DNA of 37,697 nt from Paraglomus occultum (taxonomy: Eukaryota; Glomeromycota; Glomeromycetes; Paraglomerales; Paraglomeraceae). Below, one piece after another: positions 9,582 to 22,656 of the stretch; the first letter of the stretch is position 1; every line of letters starts with the position of its first letter. Where the stretch lies: assembly GCA_910592205.1 (NCBI GenBank), contig CAJVPJ010000174.1:1-37697 (forward strand). The letters run 5' to 3'. Made by a program: the position numbers and the translations under genes. The notes beneath the pieces were generated by a model that saw nothing but the letters and a program-made list of their open reading frames with translations, searched no databases and was not told the origin of the DNA.

Positions 9582-12500
9582 ATGTCAAACTTTTCCTCAC
9601 AAGAGAATGGTGAATATTCCTGGACAGCAACGCACTTCCCCGGTGAGTCGACAGAGAGTATTTCTCAAATAGACTCTGGTAGGCCTCATTTTAGCTTGGG
9701 TGCCGAAACTTCGAGATCATGGTCAGTTAACGGGAGAGACGACCACAGAGAAATACATCTTATCGATTCGTCGGCAGAAGAAGACTCTTTACCCAAATGG
9801 CCAGATTCTCGTAGAACAGTCGCGACTAAATTTGCTCCATTACGCAATAATAAATTGGCTATTTATATTGCCGCCAAGGAACCAACTGACATGCAGGTGT
9901 TTCAAGTAAATCCTTTATCTCATACACTGTTTCTTGATCCGTGAGTGCTTACGGTATTAAGTAGTAAATGATTTTAGTTTGAAGGAGACACATGGTCACT
10001 TGATCAACGGATCTATGAATATGCGTTGACCGATATTAATAAATTGCAGAGGTCGGTGAGTATGATTAAGGCGAAAACCGTGTGAAGAGGTAAACTTTGT
10101 ATTTATTTATCTAACTTATGTATGCCGCCTAGCTTTATAATGATGGTTATGCCGTCTTTGCAGTTGCACAGCGGCCTCCTGACGCCATTCGCCTTCGATC
10201 AAAAATGGGGGGAGACAGGTAACCACGTGTAATTACGGCTGATATTATGCAATTACTTACTCTAAGGCTGACCTGATGACGCGTTTTGATATTATACTAT
10301 TACAAGTGTTTTTCTCAATGCTCACGAACGTGCAATGGATGAAATTAGTACTGAATACTCATCGATTATTAGAGCTCATTGTGCGCGAGTTTCTAAGGTA
10401 AATATAAAAGAATCACTTAACGTTATGATCGTTAATATTTTGGATTAATTGAGCAATTTTTACAGTTTCCAGAGGTGAAACGAGCAACCACCGATATTTA
10501 TACCGTATGGGAATTATGTAGAGTACTATTTATGGGCTCAGAACGTAAATCGGCCAGACTGGGTAGTGCGCTCATTGGATGGATGAACGAATGTTTTCCA
10601 ATTGAAGGTAAAACAGCATATTATGTTTAGCTTATTATTGTTTGACATTGTACGGTTACAGAACGAACTCGTGAGATTAAATTTAAAAAAAAAATTTTAA
10701 CAGAATTTTCCAAAATGGATATAACAAGATTACGAGAATCTCCACAACCATTGGAAGAACCGCGTTTGTGGGCTTGTGTTCAAAAGTAAGAGATACACAA
10801 AGATGCTGGCAGAATGTTGACGAAATATTAATATTGTTATTGTCTGAATTCAGGTTAATTGTAAGAAATAATTCATTAGTAAATAAAATGCTTGAAAGCG
10901 TGATTCGAAGTTCTGAAATAAGTGCAGAGAGGCAAGCAGTGGAGCAGCTATATGGATGTCTAAATACTAAACCTCGTATCGAGCAATACTACGGAAGAGA
11001 ATTTGATTACAGACTTGGGCAGTGGCAAAAGACGTGCAGGTGGGCATCTATTTGTTGATTTCTCTGGTTAACTGTCAGTATTACTTACTGGATTATCATT
11101 ATTTGTTAAAGAGATTTTGCCGATAGTTTGGAATTGTCGGATAAAAATACACAGGACTCTATAATTACCATTGTAAACATATTGTGTGCAGATATGCAAA
11201 CTGTCTTTCAACACTGCTCTTCATGGCAAGAAGCATTGATCGCTTGGATCGCTCATGGGCATTCGAATGTTTCTCATGCTGAATTACGGTATTGAATTAT
11301 AACCAAACAACGGATGTGTGGCACGGACAATGAATCACTCGTGTTAATTTGTATTCATAATTACTTAGAGAACTCTTGGAGGCCGTTCTGCAAACTTTCC
11401 CTTTAGAGGAAAATAATTACGTCGAATTGGCGCTGAGGGCTTTCCTACGGGTGGAGATAGAAGAAGTAATGTAATTCGGTTTCCAAACGGTTAAATTTCT
11501 ATTACGTGGAACAAATACTCATTCTTCCGTCAACTATAGGGTTTAGGAATATGCGAAAATATCGACATATGGTTGGCGGCACATTTGGCCGATATGTTTC
11601 AAAAGCTGAAATTTGTGGACACATCCACAATAAACGACGGATTTCTATCCATAAATAATATTCAGTATCCTTTACGTTCTATTTGAAAACATTGAAGATG
11701 CATTCAAAGCGTGATAATATTATTCCTGACTGGATCACAGACCTCAATGCAGTCTCCGCGAGTACTATTTATTAAATTATGCAGAACTGCTCGTCACTAG
11801 TACGTCTGTGTGGCAAGTTGGTTTTGAGTACTTCCGTCACTGCCCACTGTTCGGACGATCATACATGCAACAGGTCAGCGCTTGGTAATATGCATAATAG
11901 TATCGGCGAAATGTTTACTTATACCAAATCAACTTTTTGCGTTATATTAGCTTATAGTCAGAATGCCCACAGATTCAGAATGGAAAACGCAAAAAATTTT
12001 GAATATCTGCAAAGTCAATGAATTACACGAGGAAGCAAGGATCATTTGCAAGGTATTATTCAATTGGACAGAAGGATTATATGCATCACGCAGTTAACGA
12101 AGAGCTTTTATTACTATTCGTTGCTAAGTCCGATGATTTTTAAGCGCGTAGCAAGCAAGCATATGGAAGAAAAACGATATGCATCGGCAATATTATATTA
12201 TACCAGAGCAGGCGACACACCTCGATTAACAAAAATCGCTCACAACTTTCTAGATGAGTATATAGAGACAGGTAGAATCATGCAAGTCATGAAGTTCAAG
12301 TCAATGGAAAAGATTCTTACTGCTTTTGTACTTTCAGGAGAGTTGACGTACGTAAACGTTATTGATAGCGTCTCTTTATGTGAAAAACCGGACGAGTCTA
12401 TCAACTTCCTGGCCCAATACAGAAACTTCCATGAGCTGCTAAAGGTCAGTTGACAAGAATTCATCTCTCCCATCATACTTCTTGTTCTGTTATGTCTTAA

Positions 12501-12933
12501 TGACATGAAAATGATTTTGCAGACACGACAATACAGACCAGCTGGTCAGGCTTTAGTAGATATGTTGAAATCGCATATCGCGCCACGAAGATTCTGGCCA
12601 ATATTATTAATCAATTCACTGCCCTTATTACGACAAGGTAACATGTTGTTCTAGAAATGCCTGTTTATAAGAATCTAAACTGATACTATTTTTCAACTGA
12701 ATATTTTAGGAGAGAATCCGGGTGAAGAAGTTGTATTTAATGCAGAAGAAAACTCGGAAGTCCTTCGTATTTTACAAGAAGTGACTTCTCATCACAGAGA
12801 AGAATTCCTTGCTTGCATTGAAAAGGTCAGGAGATGGTATAAAGGAGATAGAGGTTACGATGAAATTGATGACAACCTTACAGTGGTGAGGTTGGCATTG
12901 GCTAAGAATCTGTCACGAACTATTTGGCATTAA
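9582..12933 (+). CDS. NUP85: Nucleoporin Nup85 (Y/Nup84 subcomplex)
   Basis: A scaffold nucleoporin of the Y-shaped Nup84/Nup107 complex, acting in the nuclear pore. Fifteen exons: 9582-9905, 9978-10055, 10133-10218, 10307-10397, 10466-10607, 10704-10785, 10854-11039, 11112-11288, 11369-11465, 11540-11664, 11741-11873, 11951-12052, 12145-12444, 12523-12637 and 12710-12933. Every junction agrees in phase and the product is 753 aa, close to yeast Nup85 (744 aa). An N-terminal extension precedes an all-helical ACE1-type body. Recognizable segments are VWELCRVLFMGSER, FEYFRHCPLFGRSYMQQ, RYASAILYYTRAGD, FLAQYRNFHELL and HIAPRRFWPILLINSLPLL. The last fits the conserved C-terminal Nup85 motif. The exon 1 donor is uncertain: 9896 and 9905 both keep phase. 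The stop is TAA. Confidence 0.9.
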
Positions 12934-13504
12934 GTCCCCCTTAATAAAAATAGATAAATTGACTAATCTAGAAAATACACATAGTCATGCACAGACACTA
13001 CAGAGTTAATACTTAATTAACTGCTAATTACAAAATAAAAGAATTTGTGCGGTCAGTGAGAGAGCAACACTTAAGCTGGTATATATACACTTCAGATGTA
13101 AATCTCGCAGAAATATGCCTTCTGAGCTGTGACCATGACACGTTCAGTATAGATTTTGATTACAAATGTCTATCCTCCGACCTCTTGGTAAAAAGAGTCT
13201 ACCACCATCACCATATTAATATAGTAAACTTGATCAAGATTTTATGTATCTTTATATTTATTTATTATTAATTTAATTACGTAAGATATGTATAATGCCT
13301 AACGTGCATTACGTATACTTTATTAGTTTAGCAGCACCGTTAGCATTCACCATAGGTACGACCCTAATAAAGAACTCAAATCTCTATTGAATTGAACATC
13401 GTCAGCATTTACCACAGTGTGTCTAATAAGGGACGCTCAGATTCTATTGAACTAAAAGTTCAAAATTTGAAAAAACATATAATTAGTAAAAGAGTTTCAT
13501 TTAG
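12934..13504. other. Convergent intergenic region between Nup85 and PP2A-A
   Basis: The two flanking genes converge here, so it should hold both 3' UTRs and polyadenylation signals. It is AT-rich and contains AATAAA-like sequences. No gene is seen. Confidence 0.55.
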
Positions 13505-16009
13505 TTAAATTAGCAGTGACAATTCCATACCTGCAAGGAACGCTCGTTCAGCAAAGTATTTGACATCGGCGTCCATATCTTCTTTTAGTTTATCCAATGC
13601 AGGTTTTACTTGTGTATCCAGCAGAATTCCTGTTTCTTGACTTTGCTTAAGGACCGGTATTAGTACTTCATAAGATTTCGCAACGTTGAAACGAATATTC
13701 GGAATAGGATCCGTCACAAGGTTATTGACTGTGGGAAGGATGTAGTCTCTGATTACTTCTGGAGTTACCGCTGGAGCCATCGTCTATTCAATTTACAAAA
13801 ATATAAAGCAATTGAAAACTCAACATTTTGTCAGTCATTTGGCGTAGAAAAGACATGAATCTCATACCGTAATCGCAAAGATAGTTGTCATCCTATACAA
13901 GTAATTAGGATGACTTCCCATAGACAACACTTTGGGTATAATAGTATTCTTGGCCCAATCAACACCGAATACTTCAGTCAACTTTTTCAAATTCACGGTG
14001 GCGGCTTCGCGGATTGAATAAACGTGATCACGCAGCCAGGACATGCAGAGACTGCCCAACTTTTCATCAAAGAACGAAACACCCAATTGGCTAGCGAGTA
14101 GAGGAATGTAGTCAATGATAGCGAGGCGAACACGCCACTGTTTGTCTTCGGCCAGTTCAACAATAGCAGGTAGAAGACTCTGTGATAACAGTTCAATACC
14201 AATAACTAAAAAATTTAACGTAAACCGTTTTTAGTACGTGTCATAATGGGGGAATGAAAGGAAAACAATACAATTACCTTCATTCACTTGCTCCAACTTG
14301 GATATAATGTTGAGTCTCACATCGGGTGATTCATCCTTGAGCAACTGCAAGAACAGTGGTAACAAATGTTCGGTGGTGCTGGAAATAAGAGAAATAATCA
14401 CATTGTTGAAATTACTCGATAATCATAAAACTCGGTTTTAAGAATAATATTTCGTATGGTTCATACATACGCTTCTTTCCCCAAAATGGGTGCCAAACCA
14501 CTGATCTGTGTTGCCAAGCTCGCACGTACGTGTTGCGATGTATCTGTGACCAAATCCTTGACGCATGGCATGATGTGTTTCAAAATCATTTGCTTGTCGA
14601 TGTACTGAGCAAATCCTAGAATTACGTTTTGAATGATGAATTATTACGTGTCTGAAATTGTCTCCAAGTCTTGATTGCCCTTTTTTATTTTGTACCTGGC
14701 ACTTGACTGGACGCGGCAGTCTTGACTTCAGCTTCGTTATCTTTCAGCAATCTAACGAATGCCAGTACTAGTTCATCACGGATGATTTCCTCTCCAACCG
14801 CCTTTGTTATCTATGGGAGAATATTATAAATTGACATGGAGCCCAATACAGAAAAAAAAAAAAGTCGGCTGACTGATGGCAACATTTTTCTCTAGACGTA
14901 CCCTCACAAAATTTTCGGCAATCATATATCTCACTCTCCAACTCTTATCGGAAACCATAGTTCTAAGAGGTGTAAGAAGATAGGTTTTTATCTCATCCAA
15001 CGACAACGTTTCTGCGATGGAAATCAAGTCTTCAACAGTCAGCACTCGCACGGAATCTTGCTCATCTTGGGAGAGTTTTATAAATGTTGGGAGAATATCG
15101 TTGATGATATGCTCTTTGGAAATTTCTTTGGCCATTGCCTTTGTGACATTGCGTAAGGGATAGATGATGAGTCCATGTGACAAAAAATATAGTGTACAAT
15201 CAATTAAACTCTAAAAATTTCATGATACTAACCGCCAAGTTTTTAGCAGCGGCTCGTCGAACCATTGGCGTATCGTCTGAACAGAATCTCTTGAATGCTG
15301 TTCGCAATTCGATTTGGGTAGCAGGGGTAGCGTTTTTATATGCAGTAGCGTATAAACCACACGCACTAGTACGGTTGGTGAACCATTCGCCCTCACTTAA
15401 CCTTTTGACCAAAGGAATGTAGTAAGTTTCTATTTGCTGCTGAGATAGAACACTCGCGATTTTATTAATTGATTCTACAGCCTATAAAAATTTAGAACGA
15501 ATAAGCGATGAATGATGAGAGAAAACGCGTTGTCGATATAAGCGTACTAGGTACCTTGTCTCTGACGAGCGTTTCCTCGACGGCCGCGAGATTCTCCAGG
15601 GGACCTAATATGAGATGTGCATGCTCTTTACCGCCTGTGTATTCGACAAAATTGCCCAATTCATCTGCCAATGCCAATAAAACTTCGTCTTCATCGTCGA
15701 TAGATTCTGTGATAAAAGAAGAGATGGTATTTTTTCGCTAAGTAGGTTTATTCACATAAAAAGTAGTGTAACGGTTGAGACTGAAAAGGTAGATCAAGGG
15801 ATCCTTTTCCTCATGTATTATTTCAAAAAGTTTTTTTAAATCGCTTTACCCTCGAGGAACGGTATTAACTCGTCGCGGGTCCTCTCCACACCCAAAGCTA
15901 ATGCAATGGTGGAAAGGCGTCTTATTGCGTTCAAACGATAGTTTACATCTTCTGCTCTCAACTCGTCCAAAAGTACGGCAATAGGGTAGAGAGAATCCTC
16001 ATTTTCCAT
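13505..16009 (-). CDS. Protein phosphatase 2A scaffold (65-kDa A) subunit
   Basis: A HEAT-repeat scaffold that joins the PP2A catalytic and B-type regulatory subunits. Nine exons on the minus strand: 16009-15850, 15706-15555, 15481-15233, 15138-14902, 14810-14696, 14615-14471, 14378-14278, 14205-13868 and 13783-13505. All are in phase, giving 591 aa, the usual length (human PPP2R1A is 589). The start reads [18 protein letters not shown], matching the family's [13 protein letters not shown]. Strongly conserved blocks follow: [32 protein letters not shown]-like [33 protein letters not shown]-like [50 protein letters not shown] and IRFNVAKS. An in-frame MMNT lies just upstream, so the start could be six codons earlier. 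The end ([17 protein letters not shown]) is slightly unusual but plausible. Known homologues are paa1 and TPD3. Confidence 0.96.
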
Positions 16010-17110
16010 TTCTGTGTTCATCATGTGTGAGTAATCGTGGCAGAATGCGTTACGTGAGATGGCTTCTGGAACAAAACGGGTCTTTTTTCTCGACTTTTTA
16101 GTATTCTCCTGAGTTATCTGGGGCAAGCATGATATGCTGCAACGAATCGCAGCCAATATAATTGTAGCGCCACACAGAAATATTTTGGGATAGACAAAAC
16201 TTTATTGGTCGCCACAACGACAGCAACAACATCAACAACAACACAATGATAACGTTCGCGATTCATTCTAAAAAAAAAAGCAGATAACAAAAATATCATA
16301 TCGAATTATCGTGATATGCCTTTTTAGTTACAAGTCTAAATGTCATTTATCAAACCTCGATACTGCTTAATGCATTTTGGCCATTGGCAAATTGTCACAC
16401 AGAAATGAGCATTATAATGCTACGCAACGACAGGCTGCAAAAACGTTGGCATAATCAACAAATCCGTTAAGCCGATATCTGTTTGCAATAAACAGATAGA
16501 AAATACATTTAAAATAAACTGTTTAAGACCAGCAGTTTAAACTAGTTAACATTTTCATAAATTTCACTCGCTGCCATGATCCGAACATACATAATTTCGA
16601 CAGACGTATACGTCTTGCTGGTCAGCATCGGTTTTCAATTATACAGGTTTTACACGTAAAATAGATAAATAGCTTATTGCTAAGGGCACAAAATAAAGTA
16701 TATTATTTGCACTACGGCATCTTGCATAACCCAATCAAATACAGTTTTGTTTAAACTCAAATTTTCTTGGCAAGACAATCAAGCATAAAAATTGACATTA
16801 ACGAATACATTTATTGAAATACGATGGGTATATATTAATATACAGTAGTGCGCAAAAAAAATAATAACATTTGTTTGGATGGTTTTAGTTTTACGACAAG
16901 CAAAACCAATTAAGTTATTTTAAAGCCTGGACGCAATAGACTTTATTGATGTAAAGTTAATACAATATTGTCTCACTATTTTTGCAATAGTTTTGCCACA
17001 TTGTTGTTCCGTTGGGATATATTAAATTGATTAAGACTATTAAAATCTTGGTATACTCGTCAACTGTAAAAAATTTTTAATTTACTAAAAATTTTAGTAT
17101 TCCAGTTTTA
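16010..17110. other. Intergenic, upstream of PP2A-A; no gene seen
   Basis: This begins with the PP2A-A 5' flank, including a CAA/GTTGTT-rich simple stretch at about 16215-16245, then continues as AT-rich DNA. No frame with a domain or believable splice structure is visible on either strand. Confidence 0.55.
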
Positions 17111-17353
17111 TTAGACTTTTGATATTTTAATATTGTTTTTTAAAGTGAAATTTTTGTCTGTGAGCATATTCAGACCAAATAGTCCAAACTGGTTATTTAA
17201 CTTCTTACCTAAAGCCAAGGATGGTAAAACAATAAAATTTGGGGCAAAATTTTCTTTCAGAATCTTTTTTGAACAACCACAATTGCAACCTAATTCCAAG
17301 AAATAAACTACATGTTTCCTGCTTTTAAAATGGTTGTGTTTATATGGAACCAT
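17111..17353 (-). pseudogene. Relic of the CxCGCSKK transposon-gene family
   Basis: The minus-strand frame contains YFLELGCNCGCSKKILKENFA at the position that reads FLDISCSCGCSTMVPRENFA at about 31780 and LELDCDCGCSKKISREEFA at about 37308. The three share spacing C-x-C-G-C-S and the following [RK]ENFA/EEFA. After this block the relic loses similarity and no downstream DUF7869-type core is seen. It is therefore a short, old 5' fragment of the element found intact in layout at 31705-33457. It shows that the family was present in this host region outside the 27.5-37.7 kb mosaic. Confidence 0.65.
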
Positions 17354-19110
17354 TTTGTAGTAAAATAACGCTCAAAGTTGCAAGTGATAAAACTTATAAA
17401 CGCATAATAATAAACGAAGAACACTAAAAGATAAGCTCTTTACATGACATGAATAATCCAAGTACAAATTATAGATAATGCTGTAAACTGTCCTTTTTTT
17501 TTTGCACACCACCGTAAATTACGAAAAGCAGAAAAAATTTGGCTTATATCTTAGGCAAGTTATACATAAGACATTAATACTAAATTAGCTTGTAGAAAAC
17601 CAGATTAGGATAATATATGTAAATTTTGTGAGCATAATAAGTGTTTATGCTAGCCAAGGGTCCCTGGAAGCATAACTGATAATTGACAAATTTTTGAGCC
17701 TTTTTATCGATATACTTGCTTTATTTGTGTAATCTCAATAATATATTGCATCAATAACCTCAGCAAAAAAAATATTAATATGTTAATAATAATTTTATAC
17801 GAAAACGTATTGTATGTTAGAATTAAGACTCTGCTTTCATAGCTTAAATGTATGGTGTTATCCGAAAACTTTGGAATAAAACGTTCGATTTGGTTTCATA
17901 GCTCTATCAAATAAATACTCGGAGCCCCGTAGAGCAAATATTGTTTTATTTTATACACTAGAGTTGGGCTTTACAAGTGGTACATAATGTGAGAGAGCGT
18001 AAAAAATTATATGACAGATTGTGTAGAATGAATCATAAATCAGACTTATTCCTGTATAAGTAGTTACATTACTAAATCAGCAAAACGTTTTGTTTAATTC
18101 GTCAAGTTTGTAATTAATCATAGACGTAATGTCTGAGGCTTTGTTAAAATATGATAACACAGAACGCGCATCTTACTGCAATCTACGAACATGTGATATT
18201 TAGCCTGGTTTTGTAAATGTTACTACGATCACAGTTAATATTAATGCTTTTATAAATTTATGCTAACACAGTTATAATTTCAGGATGACAAAAAAATAGT
18301 ATTTGCGGTATAAAAATTTGTTGTATATAGTATTGTATCTTGTTAAGCTTTTTTGTTTATAAGATTTCTTTCAGTGTTAGTTTTTTTTTTACCAGCTTCG
18401 GAGAAGTTGCCTTTTTGAGAGTCATATTCTCGTATTTAGAAATTTTTTCTGTTTTGGAAACATCTGCAAATAATCTCACGGGCTTAATAATAATATTTAT
18501 ACCAAAGCTTCTTTCTGCCTATTTTTGCATTCGTGACTAACCCGTAATGTTTATGATAAACAAAGAATGTGATTTATTTCAGTGATGTGATTATTTCAAT
18601 TATGTGATCGTTGTTGCTTGGTCCACTGTTCGCAAACAAACGCTGATACCTCGTTATTGGTGCATCGGTTATCAAATTTTAATACTTTTATTATGACAGA
18701 TAAAAGGGAAAATGATAACGCTTCTTAATATTGTATAATAATAATGTTTACTTGCGAATATCAATTTAAGGTTTGAAAATTCTGTTGGTCAAAGATTTCG
18801 GGTTTTTTATTGACACATTTCGGCCTTATAGCTTTTAAAGTGGTTGATTTTGGTTGATTTTGGTAGATCTTGTCCACATGCGACTGCTATTATTGGTAAA
18901 GTTGGCCATAATCCTTTCTTTATGATGTAATGATTATCGTTAATATACGATTGGGCAAAGGAAAATTTTACGTATTAGCTTAATTAATTCAATAATCACC
19001 GTCGTCACATGCAATCAAAAATGGGCTGTATATCAAAATGACAACGTCAAACTAATATTACGCACAACGCTGGACCGATTAAATGTCCGTAGGGGAGATA
19101 GAGCCGAGCG
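17354..19110. other. Gene desert, AT-rich
   Basis: Long AT-rich interval. The open frames are short and low-complexity (Phe/Ile/Leu-rich). I see no domain, splice-compatible exon series or RNA gene. Confidence 0.55.
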
Positions 19111-19170
19111 GATATCATCCCTACCCTGCCCTGCCTTGGCCCTGCCTTGCCCTGCTCTGCCCTGCTATTT
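19111..19170. repeat. CCCTGC/CCTTGC simple tandem repeat
   Basis: About eight imperfect copies of CCTGC or CCTTGC (for example CCCTGCCCTGCCTTGGCCCTG), standing out as C-rich in AT-rich DNA. It is a microsatellite-like tract, and any open frame through it is incidental. Confidence 0.75.
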
Positions 19171-20568
19171 GATAACACAAAGTGTGGCCCATCGACGTAT
19201 TCTCGTGGGCGATTGTCCGAATTATTATTATTCCTTCGCTGATCGCATTAGTCCTATACATTATACTATTGCGAGGTTTCTTTTGCAGTCGCATATCCTC
19301 AATATTTTTTTACCCAGTCGGAGAACGGCCGCTAACAAAGTTGGAATAGTCTTTATCTATTTTTTCTAGTGATGATGTGCGATTAATTCTCTTTATCGCC
19401 CGATACGCCTATATGAAAATTCATCTACCAAAATACAATCCTATCAGAAACAGGTTTTTCTAAAAAAGAAACTGATAAGTGTTATCAAATGTTTATCGCG
19501 ACTTCTTCGGGCGGTACAAATACTAACGTTATTGCTAGTGACACTCACTATTGGCTGTTGCACTGTAAAATGTTTTTTTAGACTAACACTACTTTGGCAA
19601 AGTCTTTCTTTTCAAGTCAAAGTGACATTTTTTTGTTTGTAATGAAAATCGTTTGGAGGCTTGAAAAGGTCTACCGATTTGTAATCAGGTAAATATAATC
19701 TTATTAGATAAGAAATATCACTGACAATTCGACGATAACAGATGAAATAATGAATAACCACTCACGGATGAAAGTGAAAGAATTTATTACGAGAAAAATG
19801 ATTATGATTACTTAACCTTGCACCGCACCAAACATCATGAGTATGTTTGTTAGACTCATTGTTTACAAATGCGACAAAGACGCAGACTGTGATGGCCTCG
19901 GCCCCTTATCATAAACAATATGTCAACCTTTATTGGCAAATCTAATTATTACTGATTTGGCTAAATTAATTAAATTAATTTGGCTTCTTGTGCCTCTGAG
20001 CAGGCTATGAATTAATATAGAAAATAGCGTTATGTGACACGCTGCATTAAAGTTTTCAACGGTATAACAAGAAATCCTGAATTTTAGTACCACATCTTTT
20101 TCGTCGGGTATTTACATTCTGATCCAACAAGTTTCGAAACCAGTCCACAATACTAAATTAGGAATCCATAGATTATTTGATTAGTAAAGCGCATTAAAAT
20201 ACTTGCAGACTTTTAATATAACAATGGGCTTTAAGTTAATTGTTCTCATTATTACTTTTGGGACTAAACCTTAACAATTTGTTTTTGAAAGATCCGTTCA
20301 TCGAAAGTAAGCATACAATTAATTATGAGCTTTACGTTACGTGGTACGCTGTTTTCTTTCGAAATCTTTTTGGGAAATTAATTCTCATAACCGCAATCAA
20401 TCTTATACTTACTATGATATTCAAAGAAAGGTTTAATGCAATTATTTCAAAAGAATCTCTGAAATTAATAATCCCATGCAGCCGTTCTGTGTGCGTACGA
20501 AAGTCAAAGTGTGCGTAACTATAGACACTCATTCAGCCCCACAAATAGATTACACACATTGTCGAGGG
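19171..20568. other. Gene desert, no gene seen
   Basis: AT-rich sequence. A 92-residue hydrophobic frame at 20240-20518 has no recognizable family and is matched by an equally open antisense frame, so I do not call it. Confidence 0.5.
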
Positions 20569-20575
20569 GAGAAAT

Positions 20576-20672
20576 AATGAAGAGAAAAAAAAAGAAAAAA
20601 GGAGAAAAGAGAAAAAAAAAAGAAAAAAAGAGAAAAGAGAAAAAAAAGAAGGGGAAAAAAAAAGAAAAAATT
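20576..20672. repeat. Polypurine (A/G) tract of about 100 nt
   Basis: A nearly unbroken run of A and G (GAAAAAA/GGAAAAAA units) on the plus strand. Its translation is a Lys/Arg/Glu-only string, which is low-complexity and not a protein. Such a tract could form triplex DNA or be a decayed poly(A)-rich insertion tail. Confidence 0.85.
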
Positions 20673-21533
20673 TTATTCTTCTATAAAAGTTTAGTTTGTA
20701 TTAGTATTGAAGTAGTCTTTGTGTCTGTCCCTTACCACAAAAACCACAAAACCTTAATCAGGACATTCGATAATGAGACCCTTGCCTTGTTATCCTAAAT
20801 CCAGTAACTATAAACACGGCTCAAAATCTCCGGCCTTTCGTTTCATATCGTTTCGCCTAGAAAAATATGTGTTCTTTACGGTCTAAAAATAAATGTGAGT
20901 TACTCCTGAAGTCTTGGGTGTACATAAATAGCCCAAAGTGTAAGTTGCCAACCTATAGACGGAACGAATGTGCAGAAGTTTGCAGATGCAAAGCCAATCT
21001 GTTCCACAATATTGCAGATGTGGGGTATATTGGAGGGAAGATGAAAACGGGGAAGGAAATGAAACATCATCGAGTATGGTAAAATCTCTCTCCTTGAGAG
21101 ACATAATGCAAGTTTATTGATATCTTATTCTCTCTAATCGCCACACTGACTAATATAAGTTACAATTGATCAATTATCCAATGTGAAATAAAAAACGTAT
21201 GTATATACAAAATAATACTTTACATTCTGACAGTATAATCCAATTCTAGGCTCTCTTAACATCAAAAACGAGTCTACATAAGTATATCTCATCCCAAAAA
21301 AATGTGAAGTTTGTAAAGAAAGAGTGTTCGTATAAAGATTGGAATATGTCCGAAAGATAACCCAAACGACTCTAATGTTATAAATATGTCATCGTCGTAT
21401 TGATAATTATATGTAAAAATACTTTTCAGTCGACTAGACCGAATCGTCAGAAACTTGGGTAGAAATATAGTCTTGTTAATAGTTTTTTTAAAAAAAAAAG
21501 TGTTCTATTATTTTCGGGTTACTTTATAAAATA
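20673..21533. other. Intergenic, 3' side of the microtubule-regulator gene
   Basis: AT-rich interval with short frames on both strands that show no domain. It includes the 3' flank of the minus-strand gene that ends at 21534. Confidence 0.5.
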
Positions 21534-22656
21534 TTATTCCAAATTAATATGTTTGAATTTTCTGCTGGGTATCGACCCGAATCGTTCTGTCGGTATAAGT
21601 GGAGATGGTGTATGATTCCACGATGACCGTCGTATATGCGAAGATGAATTTATAATGTCTTTTACATATGCAAGACGCTCAGCGTCGTTTTGTGACATGT
21701 TTGGAAGACTAGACCTCCGCTGTCCGTTCTATTTTATCAGAAATAATAACAAAATGTTTCAGTTATTGACTGTGGGAAATGCGACTCAAACAAAATCATA
21801 ATGCTCAGTTAATACCGCTACTGACCTTGTACTTTTCATACTGGAATATTGAATGTAGCCGAGAACGTGTTTGTTCAAACGTTTCTTTGGCGAATTTATC
21901 CTTGAATCCTATTGTTGATGTGATGCACAACCCCATCAGTATGTTTTGACGATAACCGATAATTTCAATTTTCAGTATAATGTCTCGGACTAGAATATAC
22001 CAACCTCCTATATGGGGTAATTCAGTTACGGCAGGTGAACCGGGTGTCCCGGGGGTCGATGGAGCGGAACTTCCCGTGAGAGTGATGTCACTATCACTTT
22101 GACTTTCTGCCGGACTCGATAAATCATCAAACGGTACTGTGCGCACTTCTCTTTTGATGGGTGCAGGCGTACTCGGGAGTAATCCGCACTTTTTCATTTC
22201 TACGGTCGTTATCTCGGCCAATGCGCTTCGTATGTATCTGCGGAAAAATATTCCAGTATGTTCAAGGAATGCGTTTACTTTTGAGTCACACTCTGGGTGT
22301 TCTAGGAGAAGGTCGTATAAATCCCGGATGCCCTAAAGATAATGCGATGGTAGAGTCGGAAACATTGATAAGTGGTTGGAGAAGTGGACATGAGTATTTA
22401 CGTTTTCGTTCATTGTTCCTTTCTTTGAAAGCATTCTCTATCCTGTGTAGTACTCATGCTATTACGTTATCGTACTTGCTTTTCTATTATTCTCTTTCAT
22501 TCTTTGTTTGCTATTGTTTCTATTCAATATCTTACCTCTTGCGCCTTGTCCAGACATCCTATCTTTGTGAATATCTTTTTTAGTTTGGAATGTAATTCCT
22601 TTTCGGATAATGTTCTTGAAATCATTACGACCATTGCGATATTATTATGAGTGTCT
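21534..22656 (-). CDS. C-terminal exons of an XMAP215/ch-TOG/Alp14-type microtubule regulator, 5' part not found
   Basis: Five exons join in phase on the minus strand: 22656-22536, 22332-22005, 21908-21826 and 21728-21534, the first opening with one base of a split codon after a TTTAG acceptor (four exons plus the missing upstream one). The order is a helical block LHSKLKKIFTKIGCLDKAQE, then GIRDLYDLLLEHPECDSKV, then FFRRYIRSALAEI. This fits the C-terminal domain of ch-TOG-type proteins (IFKKIG...GL.DLY...P...FL......F..YI.RAL). A Ser/Pro/Thr-rich linker and ETFEQTRSRLHSIFQYEKYK follow, then a basic Ser-rich tail ending HINLE. The family binds tubulin through N-terminal TOG domains and speeds microtubule growth. 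No TOG exons are visible upstream to 27.5 kb, so the gene is either truncated or split by an insertion. Family assignment is by pattern and moderately certain. Confidence 0.55.

Noticed and set aside
1-16009. The host itself reading UGA as Trp
   Set aside because: The glutamine-synthetase and RING genes end with TGA at the expected C-terminus, and Nup85 and PP2A-A use TGG for Trp.
20240-20532. Hydrophobic 92-residue frame and its antisense frame
   Set aside because: Both strands are equally open in AT-rich DNA, with no recognizable family.
20511-20798. 95-residue Lys-rich open frame
   Set aside because: It is the translation of a polypurine tract. Low complexity, no homology signal.
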